This document shows positions 43,003 to 53,823 of a DNA stretch of 64,000 bases, one piece after another. This stretch comes from Larix kaempferi (taxonomy: Eukaryota > Streptophyta > Pinopsida > Pinales > Pinaceae). The notes under the pieces were generated by a model, which was not told where the DNA came from, ran no database searches, and saw only the letters and a program-made list of their open reading frames with translations. Made by a program: the position numbers and the translations under genes. The DNA lies in NCBI GenBank assembly GCA_027924585.1, contig BSBM01000140.1, positions 8,295,001-8,359,000 on the forward strand. The letters run 5' to 3'. Positions within the stretch are counted from its first letter, which is position 1, and each line of letters begins with the position of its first letter.

Positions 43003-44518
43003 ATGACAAAGCCTTGTATTACATTGATGAAGGGTGATTTGCACTGTGACTAAGGCCCTGCCTTGTCCATTCTTTCATCTCCTTGTTCATTTTTTCATTG
43101 GATGGTGGCTTAAGAGAGGCACTCTATGCCGGGCCTATCTACTTTTTTGTTATTACACAGCTTTTTCTAGCAGAAAGAGAGCCATAGCCTCTTTCCCGTA
43201 TTTTATTATTCAAATATTTTTATTTGTTTCTATCTTTATATGCAAATGGGAAAGGCTTGGCCTTTGAGGCTCTTGCCTATTTTTAAAATGTTATTGTTAA
43301 CCGCCAGTGAAAGGGTTAAAAACTCTTCAGGCTAATTGGGTGATGATTTAAAGGTTTTACGTGTGTAGTATGCCAATGAAAGAGGCGGACTATACACAAC
43401 CACATGATAACAATAATTATCCTCATCATCATCAATATATATATTATACATGTTATATATAACATATAGGAATAAATCATAAGGAGTACATAAGATATCC
43501 TAGTAGTAAAAGGATGTTTATAATAACATGGAGATAGGCATAAATGGACCACTATCCGATAAGAATATTAAACTACAAGTAGGTCACAATATTAAGCATA
43601 TGTAGGTATGACAAAAGATCCCTAGTAAGTGATCATCATCAAATGGTCATCAAGTTCCATTAAAGATAAAAAAAATTAATGAAAATATTGTGTGCAAAGC
43701 CTACTCTCTTCCCATAAGAACAACCCATTAAGGTTAATGAAGGTGATGTTGCATATAATGTTAGTAGGACCATGTCATCCAAGAAAACAATCTAAGATAA
43801 AGAATATATTTGAGAGAGATGTCAAGTTAGAAGTATATATTGTACCTACTCTTATGATTGATGTTAGCCTTGTTATGTCTCCTTTCCTAATTTTTAGTGT
43901 GTTTTCATCATTGAAGGATAATATAGACGACACCATCTACTCAAGTGTAAGATGTAGGGCTTATACATTATTCAAAAGGAATATATTTTATCGATAAGGC
44001 CATGTGAAAGGGGAGGAGCTTAAGATTAGATAAGGACCACCACCAATATATATCTTATATTAGAGAATGGATTTATCTACACTATTGGTCTTTTGTAGTA
44101 TAAAGTGGCCAATACTAGCACGTGAACATACTAAAGAGTTCCTAATATACACACACAACTTCGAACAAATGTTACATCTCTTTGTTTATTACTATTTGTA
44201 AAAGGGACATAAGTGCATACTTCAACAATGTCCATGTTCTATTCAACAAAGAGTAAGTAAGTTCATAGTAAAGAAAAATTACCAAACCCAAAATGGCTTC
44301 TATTGAGTTAGACCAAATGGGTTCAATGTACTAAAGATGATAAAACATACACATTGATGCTATTGAGTTAGAGCAAATGGGGATTGCTTATGTTCTATGG
44401 AATTTCAAATATGGATCGATCCACTAAAGTTTCAAAGCAAACTACGGTTTTTATGGGCATATTCAATTTTAAAATCTCATTGATGTGACATGGAAAAGGA
44501 CAATGATCAAACCAAGGG
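43003..44518. other. Non-coding AT-rich stretch
   Basis: No recognised gene or element. The longest open frame (43692-43997) has no motif. Two diverged copies of CTATTGAGTTAGA-CAAATGGG are near 44310 and 44360. Confidence 0.45.
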
Positions 44519-47500
44519 AAAAGTATCCCTAAAATCAGCAAAAATTTAAAATTTTTTGCTAATGTAATAAAAGCTATTTTAAGGATTATGATTCATAAAT
44601 TAACTCCAGCACTTCTAATAGCATACTACACCGATACTTCTTTTATGATATGTTGAAAAGTCTCAGTTTCAAGGGTATCCTAGTCTTACTGGTTGTGAAT
44701 CCTACAACTTTGCGGAAGCGTTGTAATGAATAGAAGTGTAAATCTGTCACAAGCGTACAAATGTTTAGAGGTTAATATTGCAAATCTCCTTCTTACCGCT
44801 TTAATAGTTTGTGTGCATATTTATTAAAGTCTAATTGGTAATTCAGGTGGGATGGACCCCCATTGATGGCGGTTGAGGCCTGTGATGTGATGTTTGGTCT
44901 TTCAAGGGACAAGGTACTCCGGTAGAGCTGCCGAGAGGTAGGGTGTAAGAACTGGAAATCTCTGACTTACTTAGCGAGTTTCGCTAATGCATTCAAGTTG
45001 TATATGGATTTGCAGGTGTACCTTCTATGACATCACCTAAGACACTTACTCCATCCTCTCCAATGACTACTTAAGCTAAAACTGTGTGATGTCTAAAGGT
45101 TTGGCATTTTAAGATCCTTTTTTGAAATTTATAACACTTGTTGAACTTGTAATACATATAAGCCTTACAATTACTTGATGGTGATAAGTAATGTTTGTGG
45201 CCCTTGCGAGGTTTGTTGTATTTTATAAAAAAAACAATTTGTTGATCAAAGTGATTCTACAACTATAGAGATAGGGTCCATATCAAAATCTTTGGGGTTT
45301 GGTGGTAGTATTGAATGCAAATCCTACGATGGCACCTGGCCAACGCTTCTAGCTATGATGAGGGTTTCTCCCTTGGTTTCTACACCCACGAATGTTCAAC
45401 TTCATGGCTCATTTCACTTGTTTTGTTGTGAACGCATTTGAGGGTTTCATGTACTAATATGAGCTTGGCTCATGGTCATCACACCATAAGGGGGTTTCGT
45501 ATGCAGAGATGGCATCTGGAAGAGAAGATAACTTCTCCCCTGACATAATTACTATGTTTTCTTGCTATTTCTAATTGATAGATTTTGATACTACATCTCA
45601 GTGTTTTGACTTCGTATGGTTCCATGGTTTTGCAGGTGGTCGTGTGGCATCCTCCTTCTACATGGCTATCACTTGGAAGCCAGTTCTTCAACTTTCATTG
45701 CATTACGAATGGTAAGTTCAGACTTCACCATTTCTTAACTCCCCCTTTCGCCTCTGTGGGGTGTACTGTTGGTGTTTTGCTGTGAGGAACCTCGTGAGCC
45801 CGGTTTGGGTTTATTGCAATAGTTTTGGGTTCCTTGAGGTAACTGTTGGCTGGACCATTGTAAAATGTATCTTTTCGTTTTCTTAATGGACCTGTAAGGT
45901 TCTAGTGTAGGGTTTGGCCATTCATCTCAAAGTTGAACTTTGTAGAAGTTGTAATAATATTACCCAATAGAAAATTGGGGTTTATATATCTGCGTATTTT
46001 GTTTATGAAAGAATCCTTGGACCTATGAAATGGAGGAAACGGCTTTACTGTATAAATCTATAATTGATTGGCATAATGTCTAGTTTCTGCATATTCTATT
46101 GGTAAGAGTAGTAGTTTCGATTTCTGGGTTTGCTTGTTGGTTACTTTCAATTTGAAGGTTGTCGTTTGAGTATTTTACAATAAGAACTCGTGCTTTTGTC
46201 AGACCTGAATTTCTTAAGAGTTGATTTTGACTTTGTATACCGTTTAGAAGGAGAGTAGGGAAGGTATTGGCCTCTACCTGTTCTATTAGTCTTTATACCT
46301 GAATTTAAAGAAAGATGCCTTTACTGGTTTCTTCATTTTCTTTGTATGAAGTAATGGTTATAAGTTTGGATTCCCTATGTGGCTATTGTGACCTTGTCTG
46401 TTGAAATGGATTTTCAATTCTTAGTTATGAACTCGCTACCAGTCACGATGTGTTGGTGGGAAGAGCAAAACCCTGGTTTGGTTTCCTTACATGCCTATGG
46501 GGATTCCCTTTGGTTCTTCTTTGTGTGCGTTTTCTGGTAGTTGCTTTTACATGGAAGCCTAGAGGGATTCGATCCCTGACCTTGCATTTTATGTTGAAAA
46601 TACTGGCTGTATGTGTTTGCTAAATGGTAATGAAAACGCTTGTTTGGATGTGTAACTGCTTTTGTGTAAAACAATATGCTATTTGGTTGCTTGGACTATC
46701 AATTGGTCTTCCTGGAAAAGTCAATGAGACTTGATCTCGTGACCTTTATTTCGATGGTTAAAAGTACTATAGTTTAAGGATGTGGAATGCACTTGTTGGT
46801 AGTGGGATTCGATTCATGAGAAAATTCTTACGTCATTTTCGATTTAGTGGTTGACTGTTTAAATGAAAAACATAGAGATAGTGGAATGGAATGATACCAT
46901 GGTTTGAAAGGCTGCAAAAAATAATAATCATTGCGAATGTTAAATCTATGTTCTGATATGTAAAGTGACTAAGAGAATCGATGTTTGATTTAATGCTATG
47001 GTAATTTCTATCTAATGACTTTTAAGTATAAAGGCAATAACAATAAAATAAATTTAATAAGTATAAGAAATCCTTGCACTGGGAATTAGTAAGACGATTC
47101 AAACAGAAATCATTTCAGAAAATAAAATAGCCCTAATCCTAGAAGTTAGTATGGGAAAACAAAGGGAAGTCCTCCGAAAATTCATAGTAGGGTTTGTAAG
47201 TTGTTGATGGCGTATTGTCTAGCACAGGCTAGCTTGGCTAGACCTGCTAGACCCTCCACTGGTTTCTGGGAAAAACCTCTAAGTGTTGATAATTTTTATA
47301 ATGAGAACAATGTTGAAGTATTAATTCCCATTTAATAGCCTATGTCTACTATAACGGGAAAATGGACAATTAATTCTACATACCTAGCTACCTTGGCGCT
47401 TGATCCTCTCCTATAGAAGTCTGGTTGCTTAGTACTTGATCCTTTCCTGTAGAAGCCTGCACTCTCAAACAATAATTAATGTAGAACCTGTTAGGATGTT

Positions 47501-48967
47501 TTTCTCAACTAGATAACTTTGGGACTACCATGTTCCTCCCAACCATGATCCTACAATCGTTCCTGGTTTTGTATGGATCCCCTCGAGCTGGATTCCAACA
47601 TGCAAAAGAGATAGAGGCCCTAGGATTACTATTGGTTCAGTTTCTTGGAGCAGAAGACTTCTCTTTGATTACCATAAGAGAATGATAATGAAAAAGATGG
47701 ATGATCCCCAAAACTTGGTATCTTCCCTCTTTATGTAGGGGAGTCTTGAATTATGACTGTTGGAATAATTAGTTTCTTTAAATTAGATCAATAATATTTA
47801 AAAGATATTATTTAATAAATATCTAGTCTTTTGCACTAAGACTTTTTCAATGGTTTAATCTATCAGTGATTTCTGATTTAAGCTCTTCATAATAATTATG
47901 ATAACAATAATTATACTAATAATATTTCTAACCTAGGTATTAATACATTAGTAATACTATTTATAAATGTGGCTTCCCACTAAATATTAATATTCTATTA
48001 ATACTATTAGATAATGTGGCATCCCACTATGCATAAACTATATGCAATAATGTCTTTTATAAATAATTAATCACATCATAATTTATTAAATATTCTTAAT
48101 AATAATATTAAATCTTGTATCTTTACATGATACTTAGTTTTAACAACTTAAGGGTAAGGTCCACTTCTTTGGACGGTCTTTCGGTAAGCTAGGATAGGCA
48201 CGTCTAGTCTCTCTCTTTGCATGTCGGACTCCCTCGTTTAACATGGTAGTTCCCACAGTATTTGATGATAGATAAAAGATGAATCAATTAATCCAATTAA
48301 ATAAATGTGATGAAAATGAAAGTGCTATTCAAAGTCTTTTCTGACTCAACACTTTGAGATCCAGTAACCCCGAGTGCCCTTCAGAGCCTTTTAACTCAAC
48401 AATCTCACATGGGCATTACGCTAGTGCAATTCCAAAGCCCCTACTCAGCACTAGTTCTAGAATGTGGTTGTGAGTCTCATCTAGAATATTTAAGCTGTCT
48501 CGAATCTGGTATTCGTTTATCAATCTTGGAGTGCTCCAAGGCTTAGGCTCAACACTCAATGTACCTCAAGGCTTACTCCCAGTACATAAACATTCTTCTA
48601 GGTACATCGGGGATTATGCCCAGTACATAGGTTATATGTGTTTTTCTAAGTCCATGCTCAACACACCCATAAGTCAAATAATGTAAAATCATAGCTCTGC
48701 ACAGTAAGTAACAAAATATCATCTCAGTATATTACGGTTTGTACCCATATCAAAGCTGAAGAACATCATTAGAACATTGGGGCCTTCTCTCCCAATATAC
48801 ACTCAAATAAAGAAGTCAGTCAGGGTCCATGCCCAATATGTCAATACATAAAAGAGTAAATGATAGGTGCTAGGGCTTATGCCCAATACTCAACATAAAA
48901 CATAGGTGCTAGGGTCGTGGCCCAATATAACAACAAAAATAGTTAGTCCAAAATTCAAGATATTACA
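44519..48967 (-). repeat. 3' LTR of chromovirus, about 4.45 kb
   Basis: Aligns with 53824-58279 throughout. It ends (plus strand) AAGATATTACA; the left end should begin TGTGATGTCCC but reads AAAAGTATCCC. No element coding sequence is inside. Near 48400-48960 it carries many short copies of GCCCAATA-C/T and GTGCTAGGG-like words. Confidence 0.88.
45636..45711 (+). other. Exon-like 76-bp segment inside LTR (copy 1)
   Basis: On the strand opposite the element, TTTTGCAG precedes and GTAAGTTC follows a 76-bp segment, giving consensus acceptor and donor. The flanks are T-rich, like plant introns. The same layout is at 54929-55004. It could be captured host sequence or chance. Confidence 0.3.
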
Positions 48968-48985
48968 TCCCTTCCCGCTTAGAAA
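48968..48985 (-). other. Polypurine tract of chromovirus
   Basis: Minus strand TTTCTAAGCGGGAAGGGA directly before the LTR start TGTAATATC. Confidence 0.75.
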
Positions 48986-49004
48986 CAACACCATCCCGGT
49001 GTTT

Positions 49005-50335
49005 CTAGGGACTAGGAATGAGGTCATGAAACAAGGCGGGGTATGCCTCTTTCATGGTGGTCTCATTCTTCCAAGTAGCCTGATCTGGTCCAAAGTGCCT
49101 CCATTGCACTTTCAGCTGAGTAATGGTCCTCCTCCTAAGCTGCACCTCTCTCTTGTCCAATATGTGGAGTGGTTCTGGCATGAACTCCCCTTCGGGCTCC
49201 ACCTGTAATAAGGACCAATCAATAATATGTTTAGTATCGTATACATATTTATTTAATAATGAAGCATGAAAAACATTATGAACTGTTATATGCACCGGTA
49301 AGGCTAACTCATAAGCCACTGGGCCCTTCTTGGCCAGTATTTCAAAAGGTCCACAAAATATTGGGGCTAGTTTCCCGCAACATCCCAAGCTCAACGACCT
49401 TCGTTTTGCCTTTATTTTAGAAACACATGTTCACCGACTTGGTAGTCTTTGTCTTTTCTTTTCTTGTCCACATAACTCTTTTGGTGGTCTTGTGCTTCTT
49501 TTAAGTTCAGTTGTACCTTGGAGACTAGCTGTTCCAAGTCTTTTAGTAGGTCGGGTCCTAACATAAGTTTGTCTACTAGACTGTCCGAAGTCACGGGTGT
49601 CCGACATTTCCTGCTGTAGAGTACCTCGAAAGGACTCATTTTGGTCGAGGTTTGATAACCGTTGTTGTATGCAAACTCTATGAGGTGCAAATAATCTTCC
49701 CACTTGGTGGGGTTGTTCATGACATACATCCTCAACATGTCCTCGAGGATTTGGTTTACTCATTCTGTTTGTCCGTCGGTCTGGGGATGATACGCAGTAT
49801 TGAATTGTAACTGGGTTTCCAAACCAGAGAACAATGCTCTCCAGAAGTTGCTAGTGAACTTCGTGTCTCGATCAAAAATGATTGCCTTGGGTATCCCGTG
49901 CAATCGAAAGATCTCTTTTAAGAATATTTCCACGATGTGAACTGCCTTGTAGGTAGGTTTTACTGGTATGAAGTGAGCTACTTTAAACGGCTTGTCTACT
50001 ACTACAAAGACGGAGTCATTCAATTTCTTAATCTTGGGTAAGCCTGTAATGAAGTCCATACTTATTACCTCCCATTTCCATTCCGGAATGGGTAAAGGTT
50101 GAAGTAATCCGGAGGGGTATTGGTGTTCCGCTTTGACTAGTTGGAACTCTTGACATTTCGTGATGAACATGGCGATGTCAACTTTCAACTTAAGCCAAAA
50201 GTAATGTTTCTTTACTGCCGATATCATCTTTGGATATCTGAGATGTCCTGAATAGGGTTTCTGTTCAAACTCGTTGAGAATGTTTGATCTAATGTCTCCA
50301 TTCTTTGGGACGTACAGTCTTTCTTTCGACCACAA
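49005..50335 (-). pseudogene. int: Chromovirus integrase with chromodomain-like tail
   Basis: The zinc domain (KPYSGHLRYPKMISAVKKHYFW, then CQEFQLVKAEH, with a decayed Cys) is followed by LPIPEWKWEVISMDFITGLP (first Asp), AIIFDRDTKFTS (second Asp) and AYHPQTDGQTE (Glu region). A stop at 49757 replaces Arg (CGA to TGA) just after. The C-terminal part has KLAPIFCGPFEILAK (GPY/F) and VHNVFHASLLNKYVYD. It ends PLHILDKREVQLRRRT, VQWRHFGPDQATWKN, a chromodomain-like block that in chromoviruses guides insertion to chromatin. A frameshift lies near 49400. Confidence 0.9.
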
Positions 50336-50502
50336 TATCCTGACTCGTCTATCTTATATTCCTTTTGTTGCTAGAATAATCTGTCTTTCTGGATCTTTGC
50401 AAGGATTTCCATGTAGTAACGCTCACTCTTACATGCCATTGGAATCTTGTAGTGTAAGTCTGAGTCGGTTTGACTCACTGTGACTTCGTAAAGCATATGT
50501 GC

Positions 50503-51150
50503 TCAACGGCTAAAGGCATCCGCAATCTTGTTTTCCTTGCCTTTTATATGTTTTAGTTCGAAATGGTATTCACTAAGGAAGGCTAACCACCTGGCCTGCC
50601 TTGCATTTAGGTCGGGTTGGTCGAAAAGGTATTTCAAACTCATGTTATCAGTCATCAATAGGAATTTCTTTCCCATGAGATAATGTCGCCACATCTTCAG
50701 AGCATGGATGATGGCAGCTAGTTCGAGGTCATGTGTAGGGTAGTTCTACTCATGCTCTTTTAATTTCCTCGACTCTTAGCATATGGCAAAATTGTCTTGC
50801 ATAAGGACTCCCCCAATTCCTTCCTTGCTTGCATCCGTGCAAATGACGAAGTACCCATTGGGATCCACAATACACAGAATCAGTGCACTAATCAATAGTT
50901 GCTTCAGTTTTTTAAAGCTTTCTTCACACTTATCCGTCCAGATAAACTTGTTTGCATTTTTCTACAAGGCGGTCATGGGACATGCAATTCATGAAAAGTT
51001 CTCAATGAACTTTCGGTAGTAGCCGGCTAATACTAAGAACGATCTTATATCGAATATGCATGTAGGTGTGGGCCATTCTTCGATAACTTTGACCTTTTCG
51101 AGGTCGACGGCTATTCCCTTCTCGGAAATGATATGTCCTAAGTATTGAAT
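50503..51150 (-). pseudogene. rnh: Chromovirus RNase H
   Basis: Catalytic landmarks are visible across stops: CTDASKEGIGGVLMQ (Asp), YPTHDLELAAIIHALKMWRHYL (Glu), LMTDNMSLKYLFDQPDLNARQARW (Asp) and HIKGKENKIADAFSR at the end. It links RT to integrase. Confidence 0.88.
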
Positions 51151-51792
51151 CTAGGGTTTGTAGAAATCGGACTTACTAAACTTGGTGTAAAGTTGGTGTT
51201 CCCGTAGTATACATAGAACAATTCGGAGATGTTCCTCATGTTCCACTTCATTCTTGGCGTAGATCAAAATGTTGTCAATGAAGACTAGAATGAACTTATC
51301 GAGGTACTTACTAAAAATGTTGTTCATCATGCACATAAAGTTGGCTGGTGCATTCGTCAACCCAGAGGGCATCACTACGAACTCGTAATGGCCGTAACGG
51401 GTTCAAAATGCAGTTTTGTTGATATCCTCATCACAGATTCTTACCTGATGGTATCCGGATCATAAGTCGATCTTTGAGAAGATCTTTTTCCCCCGACTTG
51501 GTCAAACAATTCGTCCATTCTAGGTAGTGGGTAGCGTTTCTTAATGGTCATCTTGTTGAGTTGGCGGTAATCGATACACATCCGCATCGCCTCTGTCTTT
51601 CTTCTTGAATAAGAATATCGGTGTGCCCCAAGGGGACACACTTGGTTGAATGTACCCTTTGTCTATTAACTCTTGTAACTGAAGCTTGAGCTCCACCAAT
51701 TCTGGTGTGCTCATGCGGTATGGGGCTTTAGAAGCTGGTACTGACTCAGGTTTTAGTTCGATGGAAAAGTCTAAGTCTCGTTTGGGTGGCAC
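51151..51792 (-). pseudogene. rt: Chromovirus reverse transcriptase
   Basis: DFSIELKPESVPASKAPYRMS and [33 protein letters not shown] open RT. After a frameshift near 51600, [30 protein letters not shown] follows. A third frame has [13 protein letters not shown] and [12 protein letters not shown], in which the YxDD-equivalent FIDD is now FIDN, a lost catalytic Asp. Broken but unmistakable. Confidence 0.92.
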
Positions 51793-51855
51793 TCCCAGTA
51801 TTTCATCGGGAAATACATCTTTGAACTCTACGAAGACTGGGAAGTCTTCGATCTT

Positions 51856-53502
51856 CTATTCCCTATCAGTTTCTATGTTTTGGATATTGATGGCAAAGAG
51901 TTTGCAACCTTTTCTGATACATTTCTTTGCTTGTAAGGCAGATATCTGTCGTACCGACACCTTCTTAGGGATACCCTGAATCGTCTTCTGATTCCCCTGG
52001 TCATCCCTGCAAAGTAAGGATTTTTTTAAGCAGTCTAGTAGGACATGGTGTTCTTCTAACCAATCCATGCCGATAAGTACATCGTAAGATCGTAGGGGTA
52101 GAATGCTTAATTCTAGCCTCGGTTGGAAACCATTTAAGTGTATCTCGTAAGTTTTAACTAACTCGGAGACCTTTCGTTTGGTACCGGTGGCTAGTTGTAC
52201 TAGCCACGGTTTCTCGTGAGGCTCTCGGTTCAACTTACAAGTGTCCACTAACTTAGGGGAGATATAACTTCGGCAAGCGCCGGGATCTATTAAAGCTGAA
52301 ACGGCAGTGTTAGAGATCTTACCCTCAATTTCCACCATGGTGGCTTGGTGATCTTCCTGTCGGCCATCAAGAGCGGCATAAATCCTAGGTGTCTTTGCCA
52401 CGTCTCCTAAGGTAGGTTCTGCTTGGACGTTGTGTAAAAATCCATTTGTTTTGTAGGGGAAGTCTCTGTAGTAGTGGGGCCCTTGGCATTTCCAACAAGA
52501 AACAGTTGGTGGGACAACTTTTGTCCCTTTGTTGAAAGCTGGCCTATTGACAAGTGGTGGGGCTGCACTTGGTCGTGATTGAGTTCGGTTGAAGCCTCTA
52601 TTGGGTGGAAAAGTTTTGTTATGTTTCCGGTAAGGTGGAGGGCTAAAACCCATTCTGCGGTTGTCCATGAAGGTTCTGAACCTATCTCTGCTTCTGTTGA
52701 GGTTGTCATTCCTTGGTTGTCTGTGTTCATAACACAGTCTTGCTTTATGTAAGGTCACATCAAGGGTTTTGGGCATTTCAAACTCTATCTTTTCTCTAAA
52801 GTTTGGTGGCATCCCTCCCAAGAACTGTTGTATTTTGACCTTCTCATCTTTAATGTATGGCACATAGTGCAGCATGTCTAAGAATCGGTTTATGAATGCC
52901 TCCATAGTTAGGGAGCCCATTTTTAACTCATGAAATTCTTTAATTTTCTTGTCAAAGAATATTTCGGACATATATTTGTCCTAGAATATTTTATTGAAAG
53001 TTTCCCATGTTATGTTTCTTAGTTCTTGTCCCTTGGTGTGTTTCAAGTCCCGCCACCATCTGGAAGCTTTACCATTCAGGTTGTATATGGCTAGCCGGGC
53101 TTGCATTTCACTGGAGTAATTATGAACTTTGAAGTACTTATTCATTCCTAGCAACCACTCCTCGGACTTCTCCCCCGAGTTAATTTCTCCATCATAGTTT
53201 GGGGATTTTATCTTTCTGAATTCTCCTTGTAAATTGTCGTCACTTTTCCTCCTTCTCTTGCAAGGAGGTGGTGAACCTTCACAGTTGGAAGAATTCTTAC
53301 AGTCCTCTTCCATTGATTCAGGTATGTTTTCACCCTCTTCTTCTCCCTTAGGACTGGCAGTTTTCTTTGGGTGACTGTTTCCCTTTTTAAAAGTATTGAC
53401 TGAGAGTGTGGGATGTCCATGGGGTTTTTCCCTTGTTAAAGTCTGAAGCAAAGCTTCATTTATGGCTTGCTGCTCTCTTTTTTCCTGCATGTTTTCATCT
53501 CA
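51856..53502 (-). pseudogene. gag: Chromovirus gag and protease
   Basis: One frame runs from about 53502 with a stop at about 52981. Gag: NYDGEINSGEKSEEWLLGMNKYF, LAIYNLNGKASRWWRDLK, then LTMEAFINRFLDMLHYVPYI and KVKIQQFLGGMPPNFREKI. The zinc knuckle is SCWKCQGPHYYRDF (last Cys now Phe). Protease: VSALIDPGACRSYISPK, with DPG for D-S/T-G, and RSYDVLIGMDWLEEH. The N-terminus is Lys/Glu-rich. The start codon is uncertain; 53490 or an upstream in-frame ATG could serve. Confidence 0.88.
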
Positions 53503-53809
53503 GAAACTTTGGAACTCTGCATGCAAATTTTGCATAGACTTCATCAAATCTGAGTTTAGTTCCACCACCACCTCTTGCTCTCTGGGTGGTGAGTTAATAT
53601 TTTCGTGTTGCTGTCCTGTTCTGCATTCATTTTCAGACAGTGTCTGTACCTGAAATTTTATATAAGTATAAAGAGCAAAAAAAATATGTAAGTTTATTTT
53701 CACATAAAACAAAACTAAAATTTAAATGTATGTTTTTTGTTTATTGAGTATCGGTAGCGGATGTTCTGTTTGTAATGAGCCCAATAGGTCACTTAGTTTT
53801 TGTAACTAA

Positions 53810-53821
53810 GCTCTAATACCA
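53810..53821 (-). other. Primer-binding site, tRNA-iMet (chromovirus)
   Basis: Minus strand TGGTATTAGAGC differs at one base from the tRNA-iMet complement and is two bases from the LTR if that ends in CACA. Confidence 0.85.
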
Positions 53822-53823
53822 CT

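Noticed and set aside
45585-45785. 66-codon plus-strand ORF, conserved in the other LTR at 54878-55078
   Set aside because: The two copies are LTR duplicates, so similarity is expected; several amino-acid changes and no motif. Only the splice-like borders were kept as a finding.
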